64,000 nucleotides of DNA, taken from positions 1 to 64,000 of the forward strand of contig NZ_CABJFS010000012.1 of the NCBI RefSeq assembly GCF_902364945.1, given 5' to 3'. This stretch comes from Collinsella aerofaciens (GTDB lineage: Bacteria > Actinomycetota > Coriobacteriia > Coriobacteriales > Coriobacteriaceae). The notes below the pieces were generated by a model. It was not told where the DNA came from and made no database searches. It was given only the letters and a program-made list of their open reading frames with translations. Position 1 is the stretch's first letter, and each line of letters opens with the position of its first letter. Shown piece after piece: positions 42,545 to 52,900 of the stretch. The translations under genes were made by a program, and so were the position numbers.

Positions 42545-44971
42545 ATGAATAAGATCTTCGACAACAAGCAGGAGTTTACCGAGCTCTATCGCGATGCCGT
42601 CATGAGCATCAGCGGCAAGAGCGTCGAGGCCGCCAGCGACCTCGACCGCTTTAATGCCCTGGCCAAGCTCGTGGCCGAGAAGGCGCGCACCGTTGCCACC
42701 AAGAGCAACGCCCGCGTCACCGCCGAGGGCAAAAAGCGCGTGTACTACTTCTCGATCGAGTTTTTGATCGGCCGACTGCTCGACAACTACTTGCTCAACT
42801 TTGGCGTGCGCGACATGGTCGCCGAGGCGCTCGACGACATGGGCTTCGATCTGTCCGTCATCGAGAACCAGGAGCCCGATCCGGCTCTGGGCAACGGTGG
42901 CCTGGGCCGTCTGGCCGCATGCTTCCTGGATTCGATGGCAGCCGAGGGCATTGCCGGCTACGGCAACGGCATGCGCTACCGCTACGGCCTGTTTAAGCAG
43001 GAGATCGTCAACGGCAGCCAGGTCGAGGCCACCGACGAGTGGCTTACCCACGGCTATCCCTGGGAGGTCCGTCGTCAGGATAAGGCCGTGACCATCAAGT
43101 TTGGCGGCCGCGTCGAGGGCTTTGAGGAGGATGGCCGCACGTTTTACCGCACGGTGGACACGCAGGATATCCTGGCCGTCCCTTATGACATCCCCGTCGT
43201 GGGCTATGCCGGCGAGACCGTCAACAAGCTGCGCGTCTGGGCTGCCGAGCCGGTCGAGGAGCACTTCGATCTGGAGGCCTTCAACCGAGGCGACTACGCC
43301 CTGGCCGATGCCGAGCGCGCCGAGGCCGAGGCCATCAGCGCCATCCTCTACCCCAACGATGCCGGCGAGCACGGTCGTCTGCTGCGCCTGAAGCAGGAGT
43401 ACTTGTTTGTTTCGGCCGGCATCTACAGCCTGCTCGACACCTTTGAGAAGGAGCACGGCGAGAACTGGGAGCTGCTGCCGCAGTTTGTGGCCATCCACAC
43501 CAACGACACGCACCCCGCCATGTGCGGCCCCGAGCTCATGCGTATTCTCATCGACGAGAAAAGGCTCGAGTGGGACGACGCCTGGAACATCGTGACGCAG
43601 GTCGTGAGCTACACCAACCACACCATCCTGCCCGAGGCCTTGGAGAAGTGGCCTATCGGCACGTTCTCCAAGCTCCTCCCCCGCGTGTACCAGATCATCG
43701 ACGAGATCAGCCGTCGTTGGCACGAGTCGTTCGACACCACGAAGGAGGGCTGGCAGGAGCGTCTGCGCCAGACCGCCATCCTGTGGGACGGCGAGATTCG
43801 CATGGCCAACCTGTCTGTGATCTGCAGCCACAGCGTCAACGGCGTGGCCAAGATCCATTCCGACATCATCAAGAACATCGTGCTCAAGGACTTCTATGCC
43901 CTGACGCCCGAGAAGTTCAACAACAAGACCAACGGCATCTCGCACCGTCGCTTCTTTGCCGAGGCCAACCCCACCTACGCCAAGCTCGTGACCGAGGCCA
44001 TTGGCGATGGCTGGCTCAAAGACGCCTTTGAGCTTGAGAAACTCAAGGAGTTTAAGGACGACACCGAGTTCCTGAAGGCCGTGGGTGCCTCCAAGCGCGC
44101 CAACAAGGAGCGTCTGGCCGCCTACGTTAAGGCCGAGACCGGTCTGGTCATCGACCCCAACACCGTCTTCGATGTCCAGGTAAAGCGCTTCCACGCCTAT
44201 AAGCGCCAGCTCATGAACATCATGAAGGTGATGGACATCTACAACCGTCGCATTGCCGATCCCAAATTCCACGTGACGCCGACGACCTTCATCTTTAGTG
44301 GCAAGGCTGCCTCGAGCTACACCTTTGCCAAGGAGACCATCCGCCTCATTAACTCCGTTGCCGACGTCATCAACAACGACGCTCGCGTGAACGAGGTCAT
44401 GAAGGTCTGCTTTATCCCCAACTTCCGCGTGAGCAACGCCCAGCTCATCTACCCCGCCGCCGAGATCTCGGAGCAGATCTCCACGGCCGGCAAGGAGGCC
44501 TCGGGCACGTCCAACATGAAGCTCATGATGAACGGCGCCATTACGCTGGGCACCCTCGACGGCGCCAACATCGAGATCGCCGATCTGGCCGGCCGCGAGA
44601 ACGAGGCCATCTTTGGCCTGACCGCCCCCGAGGTCGAGCAGCTCTGGGCATCCAACAGCTACTTTGCGTGGGATACCCTCAACGGCGACCGCGAGCGTCT
44701 GGGCCGCGTGATGGACGAGCTCAAGGACAACACGTTTGCGGGTCTTTCGGGCAACTTCGAGAGCATCTACAACGAGCTCATGAACAACAACGACCCCGAC
44801 CTAGTCATGGCTGACTTCCGTAGCTACGTGGATGCATGGGAGAACCTCACGGGCAGCTACGGCGACCAGGAGACCTGGAACCGCAAGGCCCTGCTCAACA
44901 CCGCCTCGAGTGGCTGGTTCTCGTCCGACCGCACCATTCGCGAGTATCGCGACGAGATCTGGCACGCATAA
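42545..44971 (+). CDS. glgP: Glycogen/maltodextrin phosphorylase
   Basis: 808 residues, the normal length for the family. The glucan-binding GNGGLGRLAACFLDS and the pyridoxal phosphate site EASGTSNMKLMMNGA (Lys659) are present. It releases glucose 1-phosphate from glycogen. It starts at ATG 42545 with GAAAGGA upstream and follows glgB by 93 bases. Having breakdown and synthesis genes together suggests that glycogen turnover is controlled as one unit. Confidence 0.95.
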   Translation: MNKIFDNKQEFTELYRDAVMSISGKSVEAASDLDRFNALAKLVAEKARTVATKSNARVTAEGKKRVYYFSIEFLIGRLLDNYLLNFGVRDMVAEALDDMGFDLSVIENQEPDPALGNGGLGRLAACFLDSMAAEGIAGYGNGMRYRYGLFKQEIVNGSQVEATDEWLTHGYPWEVRRQDKAVTIKFGGRVEGFEEDGRTFYRTVDTQDILAVPYDIPVVGYAGETVNKLRVWAAEPVEEHFDLEAFNRGDYALADAERAEAEAISAILYPNDAGEHGRLLRLKQEYLFVSAGIYSLLDTFEKEHGENWELLPQFVAIHTNDTHPAMCGPELMRILIDEKRLEWDDAWNIVTQVVSYTNHTILPEALEKWPIGTFSKLLPRVYQIIDEISRRWHESFDTTKEGWQERLRQTAILWDGEIRMANLSVICSHSVNGVAKIHSDIIKNIVLKDFYALTPEKFNNKTNGISHRRFFAEANPTYAKLVTEAIGDGWLKDAFELEKLKEFKDDTEFLKAVGASKRANKERLAAYVKAETGLVIDPNTVFDVQVKRFHAYKRQLMNIMKVMDIYNRRIADPKFHVTPTTFIFSGKAASSYTFAKETIRLINSVADVINNDARVNEVMKVCFIPNFRVSNAQLIYPAAEISEQISTAGKEASGTSNMKLMMNGAITLGTLDGANIEIADLAGRENEAIFGLTAPEVEQLWASNSYFAWDTLNGDRERLGRVMDELKDNTFAGLSGNFESIYNELMNNNDPDLVMADFRSYVDAWENLTGSYGDQETWNRKALLNTASSGWFSSDRTIREYRDEIWHA

Positions 44972-45005
44972 AGCGCGCGAGCTCCCTTTGCCGCACGGCA
45001 TTACT

Positions 45006-45036
45006 CGACGGGCGTGACAGTGCGCCGCGCCCGTCG
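45006..45036 (+). promoter_or_regulatory. Intercistronic hairpin between glgP and glgC
   Basis: Perfect 9-bp arms CGACGGGCG (45006-45014) and CGCCCGTCG (45028-45036) lie 35 bases after the glgP stop. No T tract follows. It may set mRNA stability or partial termination. Confidence 0.5.
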
Positions 45037-45075
45037 CTAATGGGTTAGGAACATCGATGACAGAAGGAGAAATCG

Positions 45076-46224
45076 ATGAGTAAGAAAGAATGCATCGCGA
45101 TGCTCCTCGCAGGAGGACAGGGCAGCCGATTGGGGGCACTCACCCAAAAGATCGCCAAGCCGGCGGTTAGCTTTGGTGGCAAGTTCCGCATTATCGACTT
45201 TTCGCTGTCCAACTGCTCCAACTCGGGCATCGACACGGTGGGCGTTCTGACGCAGTACCGTCCCTACCTGCTGCATGCCTACGTGGGCTCCGGCGAGGCG
45301 TGGGATCTGGACAGCCGCGACGGCGGCGTGTCGATCCTGCCGCCGTACGAGACGCAGACCGGCGGCGCCTGGTATGCGGGAACGGCCGACGCCATTACGC
45401 AGAACCTCGACTACATCAAGGCCAACGACCCCAAGTACGTCCTGATTCTTTCGGGCGATCACCTGTATCGCATGGACTACCGCAAGATGCTTAAGACGCA
45501 CATTGAGAACAACGCCGACCTCACGGTGAGCGTTATGCCCGTGCCGTGGGAGGAGGCCAGCCGCTTTGGCATCCTGACCACCGACCCCGAAGACGGCCGC
45601 ATCACCAAGTTCACCGAGAAGCCCGAGAAGCCCGATTCGAACCTCGCGTCCATGGGCATCTACATCTTCTCGGCCGACGTGCTGATCGAGGCGCTCGAGG
45701 AGGACGCTCTGGACCAGCGCTCGAGCCACGACTTTGGCAAGGACATCATCCCCAAGCTGCTCGGTGAGAACAAGCGCCTGTACAGCTACGAGTTCCACGG
45801 CTTCTGGAAGGACGTCGGCACCATCGCCAGCTTCCATGAGACCTCGATGGACCTGCTGGGTAACAACCCCGAGTTCGATCTGTTCGACAAGAACTTCCCC
45901 ATCATGTCCAACATCACCACGCGTCCGCCGCACTACATTGGCCCTGACGGCCGCCTGGACGACTGCCTGGTCTCCAACGGCTGCAAGATCTACGGCACCG
46001 CTCGCCACTCGATCCTTTCGACCGATGTCATCATCGAGGAGCGCGCCGTGGTCGAGGACTCCGTGCTGCTGCCGGGTGCGCACGTTAAGAGCGGCGCGCA
46101 CATCTGCCGCGCTATTTTGGGCGAGAACTCCACGGTCGAAGAGGGCGTGAAGCTCGGCTCTGTCGATACCACCAAGGATACGGCCGTCGTTGGAAATGAC
46201 GTCGTTATCGGGAAGGGGGAATGA
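45076..46224 (+). CDS. glgC: Glucose-1-phosphate adenylyltransferase
   Basis: 382 residues. The nucleotide-binding [16 protein letters not shown] is followed by [31 protein letters not shown], and the sugar-binding [10 protein letters not shown] left-handed beta-helix forms the C-terminus. It makes ADP-glucose, the glycogen donor. It starts at ATG 45076 with AGAAGGAG. GlgD begins 4 bases after its stop, so the two subunits are co-translated. Confidence 0.95.
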   Translation: MSKKECIAMLLAGGQGSRLGALTQKIAKPAVSFGGKFRIIDFSLSNCSNSGIDTVGVLTQYRPYLLHAYVGSGEAWDLDSRDGGVSILPPYETQTGGAWYAGTADAITQNLDYIKANDPKYVLILSGDHLYRMDYRKMLKTHIENNADLTVSVMPVPWEEASRFGILTTDPEDGRITKFTEKPEKPDSNLASMGIYIFSADVLIEALEEDALDQRSSHDFGKDIIPKLLGENKRLYSYEFHGFWKDVGTIASFHETSMDLLGNNPEFDLFDKNFPIMSNITTRPPHYIGPDGRLDDCLVSNGCKIYGTARHSILSTDVIIEERAVVEDSVLLPGAHVKSGAHICRAILGENSTVEEGVKLGSVDTTKDTAVVGNDVVIGKGE

Positions 46225-46228
46225 TCCG

Positions 46229-47356
46229 ATGATCAATCGCAAGGCCATCGGTTATATCACCGCTAACTACTCTTCGACCTACGGCAGCGTGCTGCTCAAG
46301 GACCGCCCCATCGCATCCGTTCCGTTTTTGGGCCGCTACCGCCTGATCGACTTTCCGCTGTCCAACATGATGAACGCCGGCATCAAGACCGTCGGCGTCG
46401 TCATGCCGGGCAACTACCGCTCGCTGATCGACCACGTGGGCTCGGGCAAGGACTGGGGCCTGGACCGCAAGAAAGGCGGCCTGTTCATGGTGCCCGGCAA
46501 CGCGTATGGCACCACCAAGGGCGGCATGCGCTTCCTGCTGCGCGACATCATCTCCAACAAGACGCTGTTCCAGCGCTCGGAGAAGCCCTATGTTGTGATG
46601 ATGGGCACCAACATCATCTTTAACATGGACCTCAACACCATCATCGAGGCGCACGAGAACTCCGGTGCCCAGATGACCGTGGTGTACTGCAAGGCCACGC
46701 GCAACGTCGATGACGAGACCAAGCTCGAGATTAACGAGAACGGCCGCCTGACGGGCGTGAGCGCCGGCATCGTGTACGGCGACAACGCCTCTATGGACTG
46801 CTGCATCGTCAACCGCGATACGCTGCTCGAGATTATCGACCACTACCAGGCCGCCGACTATCTGGACCTGCTCGAGGCACTCCAGGGCGACTTTGGCAAC
46901 ATCGACGTGTGCAGCTACGAGTACAAGGGCGAGGTCGTGGGCGTGTTTAGCGAGAAGTCGCTGTATCGCCGCAGCATGGACCTGCTCGACCAGACCGTGG
47001 CCGACCAGCTCTTTGACCCCGAGCGCCCGATCCTGACCAAGGCTCACGACGTGCCGCCTTCGCGCTATGCGACCGGCAGCCACGCCTGCAACTCGATCAT
47101 CTCGGCCGGCTGCATCATCAAGGGCACCGTGCGCAACTCGATCCTGTCGCGCGGCGTCGTAGTCGAGGAAGGCGCTTCGGTGACCAACTCGATCATCAAC
47201 CAGAGCTGCATCATCAAGAGCGGCGCCCGCGTTGAGAACGCCATTCTGGACAAAAACAACGTGGTTCCCACCAACACCGAGCTTCGCGGCACGCCCGAGA
47301 ACATCCTGGTGCTGGGCAAGGCTCCGTTAACTTCCGACACCACCATCGTACGTTAA
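46229..47356 (+). CDS. glgD: GlgD, regulatory paralogue of ADP-glucose pyrophosphorylase
   Basis: 375 residues from ATG 46229 behind GGAAGGGGG; an in-frame start further up lies inside glgC and is rejected. It shares the GlgC fold, but the N-terminal glycine loop is replaced (AIGYITANYSSTYGSVLLKDR). That loss is typical of GlgD, which forms a mixed enzyme with GlgC and adjusts its activity. LDKNNVVPTNTELRG closes the beta-helix. Confidence 0.92.
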   Translation: MINRKAIGYITANYSSTYGSVLLKDRPIASVPFLGRYRLIDFPLSNMMNAGIKTVGVVMPGNYRSLIDHVGSGKDWGLDRKKGGLFMVPGNAYGTTKGGMRFLLRDIISNKTLFQRSEKPYVVMMGTNIIFNMDLNTIIEAHENSGAQMTVVYCKATRNVDDETKLEINENGRLTGVSAGIVYGDNASMDCCIVNRDTLLEIIDHYQAADYLDLLEALQGDFGNIDVCSYEYKGEVVGVFSEKSLYRRSMDLLDQTVADQLFDPERPILTKAHDVPPSRYATGSHACNSIISAGCIIKGTVRNSILSRGVVVEEGASVTNSIINQSCIIKSGARVENAILDKNNVVPTNTELRGTPENILVLGKAPLTSDTTIVR

Positions 47357-47388
47357 CGTTGGCACCGCAACATCGCTCGTAACAAGTA

Positions 47389-47422
47389 GAATAGCCGCCC
47401 GGTTAGCGCCAGGCGGCTATTC
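47389..47422 (+). promoter_or_regulatory. Hairpin in the glgD-glgA gap
   Basis: Perfect 11-bp arms GAATAGCCGCC (47389-47399) and GGCGGCTATTC (47412-47422) lie 25 bases before the glgA start codon. No T run follows. It could be a partial terminator or control glgA translation. Confidence 0.5.
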
Positions 47423-47446
47423 TCGAATTGCAACATGGGAGACAAT

Positions 47447-49771
47447 ATGGCAGATTCCAGCAAAAAGATGCAGATCGTGTTTGCCTCGGCCGAGTGCGCA
47501 CCGTTTGTAAAGACCGGTGGCCTGGGCGACGTGGCAGGCTCGCTGCCTGCGGCGCTTGTGCGCGCCGGCGCCGAAGTTATCGTGATGGTGCCCAAGTACG
47601 CCACCATAAAGGACGAGTACAAGGCGCAGATGGAGCACTTCTCCGACTTTTACGTGAGTCTGGGCTGGCGCAACGAGTACTGCGGACTCGAGAAGCTCGA
47701 GCACGACGGCGTCACCTATATGTTCATCGACAACGAGCGCTACTTTGCGCGCGACTATCCGTACGGCTTCTTTGACGACGGCGAGCGCTTTGCGTTCTTC
47801 TCCAAGGCCATCACCGAGAGCCTGCAGCACCTGCCGGCCGACTTTGAGTGTGACATCCTGCACTGCAATGACTGGCAGACGGCACTTGCGCCCGTGTTTT
47901 TGCGCGAGTTTTACCAGGGCCTGCCGCTGTATGACCGCGTCAAGACCGTGTTCTCGATCCACAACGTGGCGTTCCAGGGCCAGTTTAGCGACACCGTGAT
48001 GGAGGACATCCTGGGTGTGGCACACATTCCGGCGGCCGCCTCGCAGCTGCGTTGCGACGCCTGCAGCATCAACTACATGCTGGGCGCCCTGCGCTATGCC
48101 GACGCCATAACCACGGTGAGCCCCACCTATGCCAGCGAGATCCAGACGCCCGAGTTTGGCGAGGGCCTGGACGGCGTGCTGCGCGAGCGCTCCTATGCGC
48201 TGCAGGGCATTTTGAATGGCATTGACGTGGCGGGCTTTGACCCGGCGACCGACAAACGCATTGCCGCCAACTACACCGTGGAGGACCGTTCTGGTAAGGC
48301 CGTATGCAAGGCCAAGCTGCAGGAAGAGCTGGGGCTCGAGGTTCGCGACGACCGTCCGCTTATGGTCATGGTCACGCGCCTGACGCGCCAGAAGGGCATG
48401 GACCTGGTCATGTACGCGCTCGACCGCATTCTGGCCGGCGGCGTGCAGGTGGCGGTGCTGGGCACCGGCGACCGCGACTACGAGGACGGTCTGCGCTACT
48501 TCCAGGACAAGTACCCCGGTACCATGGCCGCACGCATCGAGTTCGATCCTGCGCTGTCGCAGCGCATGTATGCCGCCGCCGACATGTTCCTAATGCCTTC
48601 GAAGTTTGAGCCCTGCGGCCTGTCGCAGATCATCGCCATGCGCTACGGCACCCTGCCTATCGTGCGCGAGACCGGCGGCCTGAAGGACACGGTGATTCCG
48701 TATAACGAGTTTACCGGCGAGGGCACGGGCTTCTCGTTTACCAACTTTAACGGCGACGAGATGGGCGACGCCGTGTTCCGCGCGGCGCGTCTGTTCTGGG
48801 ATAACCGCGACGCCTGGAACCAGCTGGTAACGCAGGCCATGAGCCAGGACTTTAGCTGGACGCGCTCGGCCGATAAGTATCTGGACCTGTACTTCTTTAT
48901 GCACCCGGAGATCGAGCGCCCGGTGGCTGTTGTCGACGAGCCTGAGGCTGTTGCTGAGCCGGTGGCCGCTGAGGAGCCCAAGGCCGAAGAGAAGCCGGTT
49001 GAAGCTGAGCCCGTTACGGCCGAGTCTGAGGTGAAGGCTGAGGCTGCTCCTGAGGCAGAGTCCGAGGTCAAGCCAGCTGCAAAGCCTGCAGCTAAGAAGA
49101 CCACGACTCGTAAGACGACGGCTAAGAAGGCCACAGCGGCCAAGGCGACGGCAACCAAGACCACCGCTGTCAAGACAACGACCTCGCGCAAGCGCACCAC
49201 CGCAGCTGCCAAGAAGGCCGCCGAAGCCGAGGCTACTCCCGAGGTAAAGGCCGACGCCGTCGAGGCTAAGGCTGCGGCAAAGGCACCGGCCAAGGCCGCT
49301 ACCAAGAAGACGACCGCGACCGCCAAGAAGGCAACAGCTGCCAAGAAGACCACACCAACGAAATCGACGACCACGAAGGCCGCCACAACCAAGGCAGCCA
49401 CAAAGCCGGCCGCCAAAGTCGAGGAGACGCCCGCCGAATCCAAGGCCAAGGTAACCGTTGAGGCCAAGCCGGCCGCCAAGACCACCACGCGCAAGCGCGC
49501 AACGACGACGGCCAAGAAGTCCACGACCAAGGCTGCTGCTCCCAAAGCGGAGGCTAAGGTCGAGGACAAGACCGCACTAAAGGCCAAGCCTGAGCCGAAG
49601 GCAGCCGAGGTCAAGCCCGCTGCCGCTAAAGAGGAGCCCAAGGCCGAGGTAAAGGCAAAGCCCGAGCCCGCCAAGAAGGCCCCGGTCTCCCCCGTCGCCG
49701 CGACCGAGGAAAAGGCTCCGACCAAGAAGACCTCCGTCCGCAAGGCAACGGCCACCCGCAAGCGCCGCTAG
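47447..49771 (+). CDS. glgA: Glycogen synthase with long histone-H1-like C-terminal tail
   Basis: About 774 residues from ATG 47447 (GGGAG 5 nt upstream). Residues 1-~485 are a complete GT5 synthase: AECAPFVKTGGLGDV (KxGGL donor site), HNVAFQG, TRLTRQKGMDL, and MPSKFEPCGLSQIIAMRYG. It adds glucose from ADP-glucose. Residues ~490-774 form a low-complexity tail, first acidic (EPEAVAEPVAAEEPKAEEKP), then Lys/Ala/Thr-rich with KTTTRKTT- and AKKAT-type repeats. GlgA is normally ~480 residues, so the tail is an addition. It may bind polyanions or tether enzymes (inference). Confidence 0.93.
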   Translation: MADSSKKMQIVFASAECAPFVKTGGLGDVAGSLPAALVRAGAEVIVMVPKYATIKDEYKAQMEHFSDFYVSLGWRNEYCGLEKLEHDGVTYMFIDNERYFARDYPYGFFDDGERFAFFSKAITESLQHLPADFECDILHCNDWQTALAPVFLREFYQGLPLYDRVKTVFSIHNVAFQGQFSDTVMEDILGVAHIPAAASQLRCDACSINYMLGALRYADAITTVSPTYASEIQTPEFGEGLDGVLRERSYALQGILNGIDVAGFDPATDKRIAANYTVEDRSGKAVCKAKLQEELGLEVRDDRPLMVMVTRLTRQKGMDLVMYALDRILAGGVQVAVLGTGDRDYEDGLRYFQDKYPGTMAARIEFDPALSQRMYAAADMFLMPSKFEPCGLSQIIAMRYGTLPIVRETGGLKDTVIPYNEFTGEGTGFSFTNFNGDEMGDAVFRAARLFWDNRDAWNQLVTQAMSQDFSWTRSADKYLDLYFFMHPEIERPVAVVDEPEAVAEPVAAEEPKAEEKPVEAEPVTAESEVKAEAAPEAESEVKPAAKPAAKKTTTRKTTAKKATAAKATATKTTAVKTTTSRKRTTAAAKKAAEAEATPEVKADAVEAKAAAKAPAKAATKKTTATAKKATAAKKTTPTKSTTTKAATTKAATKPAAKVEETPAESKAKVTVEAKPAAKTTTRKRATTTAKKSTTKAAAPKAEAKVEDKTALKAKPEPKAAEVKPAAAKEEPKAEVKAKPEPAKKAPVSPVAATEEKAPTKKTSVRKATATRKRR

Positions 49772-49807
49772 TACGCAGACGATTCAAAACCTCATCAAAC
49801 CCTAAGC

Positions 49808-49838
49808 AAGGGGCGCTCCAACTGGGTGCCCCTTCTCT
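49808..49838 (+). terminator. Probable terminator after glgA
   Basis: Arms AAGGGGC (49808-49814) and GCCCCTT (49828-49834) are followed by CTCTG, 36 bases after the glgA stop. The T tract is weak. Confidence 0.5.
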
Positions 49839-49846
49839 GTAGGTAG

Positions 49847-49927
49847 TGGTAAAACGATTTTCTAGGACGACCGTTCGCCGATGGTAAACGGATGTTGTTT
49901 ATACAGCCTGTGTACAACAGATATACT
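49847..49927 (+). promoter_or_regulatory. Promoter/operator region of the GH13-GH77 gene
   Basis: TGGTAAAAC (49847-49855) and TGGTAAAC (49882-49889) repeat the half-site seen before glgB. A -10-like TATACT is at 49922-49927, about 60 bases before the proposed start. No good -35 at 17 nt is visible, so an activator or a different spacing may be involved. Confidence 0.5.
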
Positions 49928-49987
49928 TACAACTTGTGCGTAAAGCCATGGCCCGCAGGCCGTGATTCTATTGAACTGGACCGTATT

Positions 49988-52900
49988 ATGAGATTGATAC
50001 ACAACAGCCGTCTTCCGCAGTTTCGCACTCCGTTTGGCGCTGTGACCACTGGAACTACCCTTTCGCTCTCCGTGATTCTGGAGGATGCCGACCCCAACCA
50101 GGCAACGCTTACGCTGCGCACCTGGGTCGATGAGATCGGTGAGTCTCGGTATCCCATGACGCACGAGGGCGACGGCATTTATACCGTAGAGCTTGAGTGT
50201 ACCGAGTCCTGTCTTATCTGGTACAGCTTTATCTGCAATATCGAGGGCCAGCCCGAGGTCCGCTTGGGCGCACCGCAGGGTCGCACCGGTGGCGAGGGCG
50301 TAACTTACGACTACGCCGAGGTGCCGTCCTTCCAGATTACCGTCTATAAGCACCGCGAAGTGCGTCCCGAGTGGTACGAGCGTGGCATGGTCTACCAGAT
50401 CTTTCCCGATCGCTACGCCCGAGATGAAAACTGGCGCGAGCGCACGCTGGCCGAGGTCGAAAAACCACGCAACGGAATCCAGCGCCGCATGGTCGAGGAC
50501 TGGAACGAGCCGCCCGTGTACGAGCGCGCCGAAGACGGCTCCATCAAGACCTGGGACTTCTACGGCGGGTCGCTCAAGGGCATCCAGGAAGACCTGCCTC
50601 GCATCGCCGAGCTGGGCTTTACAGCCATCTACCTCAACCCCATTTTTGAAGCCGCGAGCAACCACCGCTACGACACGGCCGACTACACCAAGATCGACCC
50701 GATCCTGGGCACCGAGCAGGACTTTACCGAGCTGTGCCAGGCGGCCGAGAAGCTGGGCATCTCCATCATTCTGGACGGCGTCTTTAACCATACGGGTGAC
50801 GACTCGATCTATTTCAACCGCTACGGCAACTACCCCGGCGTGGGCGCGTGGCAGAGCGAGGATTCGCCATGGCGCGATGCGTTTTATTTCCACGAGGATG
50901 GCTCATACGACTGCTGGTGGGGCGTGGGCAACATGCCCGCCATCAATGAGAGCTCTGAGCTGGTACGCGAGCGGCTCCTGGGCAAGGACGGCGTGATCCG
51001 TAAATGGCTACGTGCCGGCGCTCATGGCTGGCGCCTAGACGTGGCCGACGAGCTTTCCGATGACTTCCTGGCCGAGATCAAAAAGGCCGTGCTCGCCGAG
51101 AAGCCTGATGCACTGTTGCTCGGCGAAGTCTGGGAAGACGCCTCCAACAAGATCAGCTACGGCCATCTGCGCCGCTATCTGCAAGGCTCCGAGCTGGACT
51201 CGGCCATGGATTATCCCTTCCGCGACATGGTCATCGGCTTTTTGATGGGCTACAAGAACGCTTACCAAGCTGCTGAAGATATCGAGACCCTCCGCGAGAA
51301 CTACCCGAGCGAGGCATTGTCCTGCGCGCTCAACCTGCTGTCGAGCCACGATCGCCCGCGTATCATTTCGGTGCTCGGCGGCGGCCCCGACGAGTCGCAG
51401 CTGCCCGAGTGTGAACGCAGCAAATGGCGCCTGGACGAGAACTCGATGGGCCTGGCCAAGAGCCGTTTTTGGCTCGCCACGCTCATGCAGATGACTTTCC
51501 CCGGCGTGCCTTCGATCTACTACGGCGACGAATACGGCCTGGAGGGTCTAACCGATCCGGGCAACCGCCGCACCCTGCCGACCAAGGACCAACTGCACGA
51601 CTTCGACACACTGGCTATTGTCAAAAACGCCTCCGCCGTACGCCGCGCACTGCCGTTTATGATCGACGGCGAGATCAAGGCCTTCGCGCTCAACGACGAG
51701 GTGCTGGCATACAACCGCACGGGCAAGGATGGCGAGTCCGCGACGGTTATCATCAACCGTAGTCTGCGCAATTCGCACCGCGTGACGATTCCGGCGCTCG
51801 ACGAATGCGCGAGTGACGTGATCAGCGGTCACGAGTGCGAGATCCACAACGGCACGGTCACGCTCGATTTGTATCCGCTGGGCTCGTCGATCATCTATCA
51901 CCATGCCGAGCAGCGCTTGCAGGAGCCGCTCGATCACGGCGCGGGCGTTGTGTGCCATATCACCTCGGTACCGACCGATGACGGCAAGCCCGGCACGATC
52001 GGCGCACCCACGCGTCGCTTTATCGACCATCTGTCGGCTATGGGCATGCGCTACTGGCAGGTCCTGCCTGTCAACCCAACGGACTTCTTCCGCTCCCCTT
52101 ACGCCGGGCCTTCGGCCTTTGCGGGCAATATTGACCTGCTGCCCGAGAGCCAAGAGGAGCTGGCGGCCGACTTTGAGACTTGGAAGGCCCGTGGCGGCGA
52201 AGATGCCGATCCGCTCTACACCGCGTTTAAACATCGCAACGCCGATTGGCTCGAGAAATACTGCGTCTACATGGCCGTTAAGAAGTACTTTGAGGGCGAG
52301 TCGCGCCACGATTGGCCGGCGGATGTCGCGCGCTACAACGAGCACCTGATTGACGACAAGCGTTTCCACGACGAGGCAGAGCTGCAGGCGTACATGCAGT
52401 ACCGCTTTGACCTAGCCTGGTGCGAGCTTATGAACTATGCGCACAAGAAGGGCATCGAGGTCATCGGCGATATTCCGATGTATGTCTCGGACGATTCGGC
52501 CGATGCATGGAGCGAGCCCGAGAACTTCTGGCTGTCCGATACCGGCAAGGCGATTGAGATCTCCGGTGCGCCGCCCGATAACTTTGCGCCCGAGGGCCAG
52601 GTGTGGGGCAACCCGACGTTCCGCTGGGACCACATGAAGCAGGATGGCTATGGCTGGTGGATGGATCGCCTGCGTCGCGCGTTCTCGCTCTACGACCGCG
52701 TGCGTCTGGATCACTTCCTGGGATTCCACAGCTACTTTAGCATTCCTGCGGGCAAGGCCTGCGCCGACGGTCGTTGGCTGGCGGGACCGGGCAAAGACCT
52801 GTTCCAGACCGCCTACGACGAGCTGGGTCCGCTCAACTTTATCGCCGAGGACCTGGGCTATTTGACGCCCGGTGTTCGCGCTATGGCTTCGACCTGCGGT

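Noticed and set aside
42503..44272. 589-codon open frame antisense to glgP
   Set aside because: It is a mirror of the G+C-rich codon bias of glgP. The sense strand encodes a complete phosphorylase, and the antisense product has no motif or ribosome site.
46190..46228. Upstream start for glgD inside glgC
   Set aside because: The ATG at 46229 has a strong ribosome site and matches the GlgD N-terminus (MINRKAIGYI).
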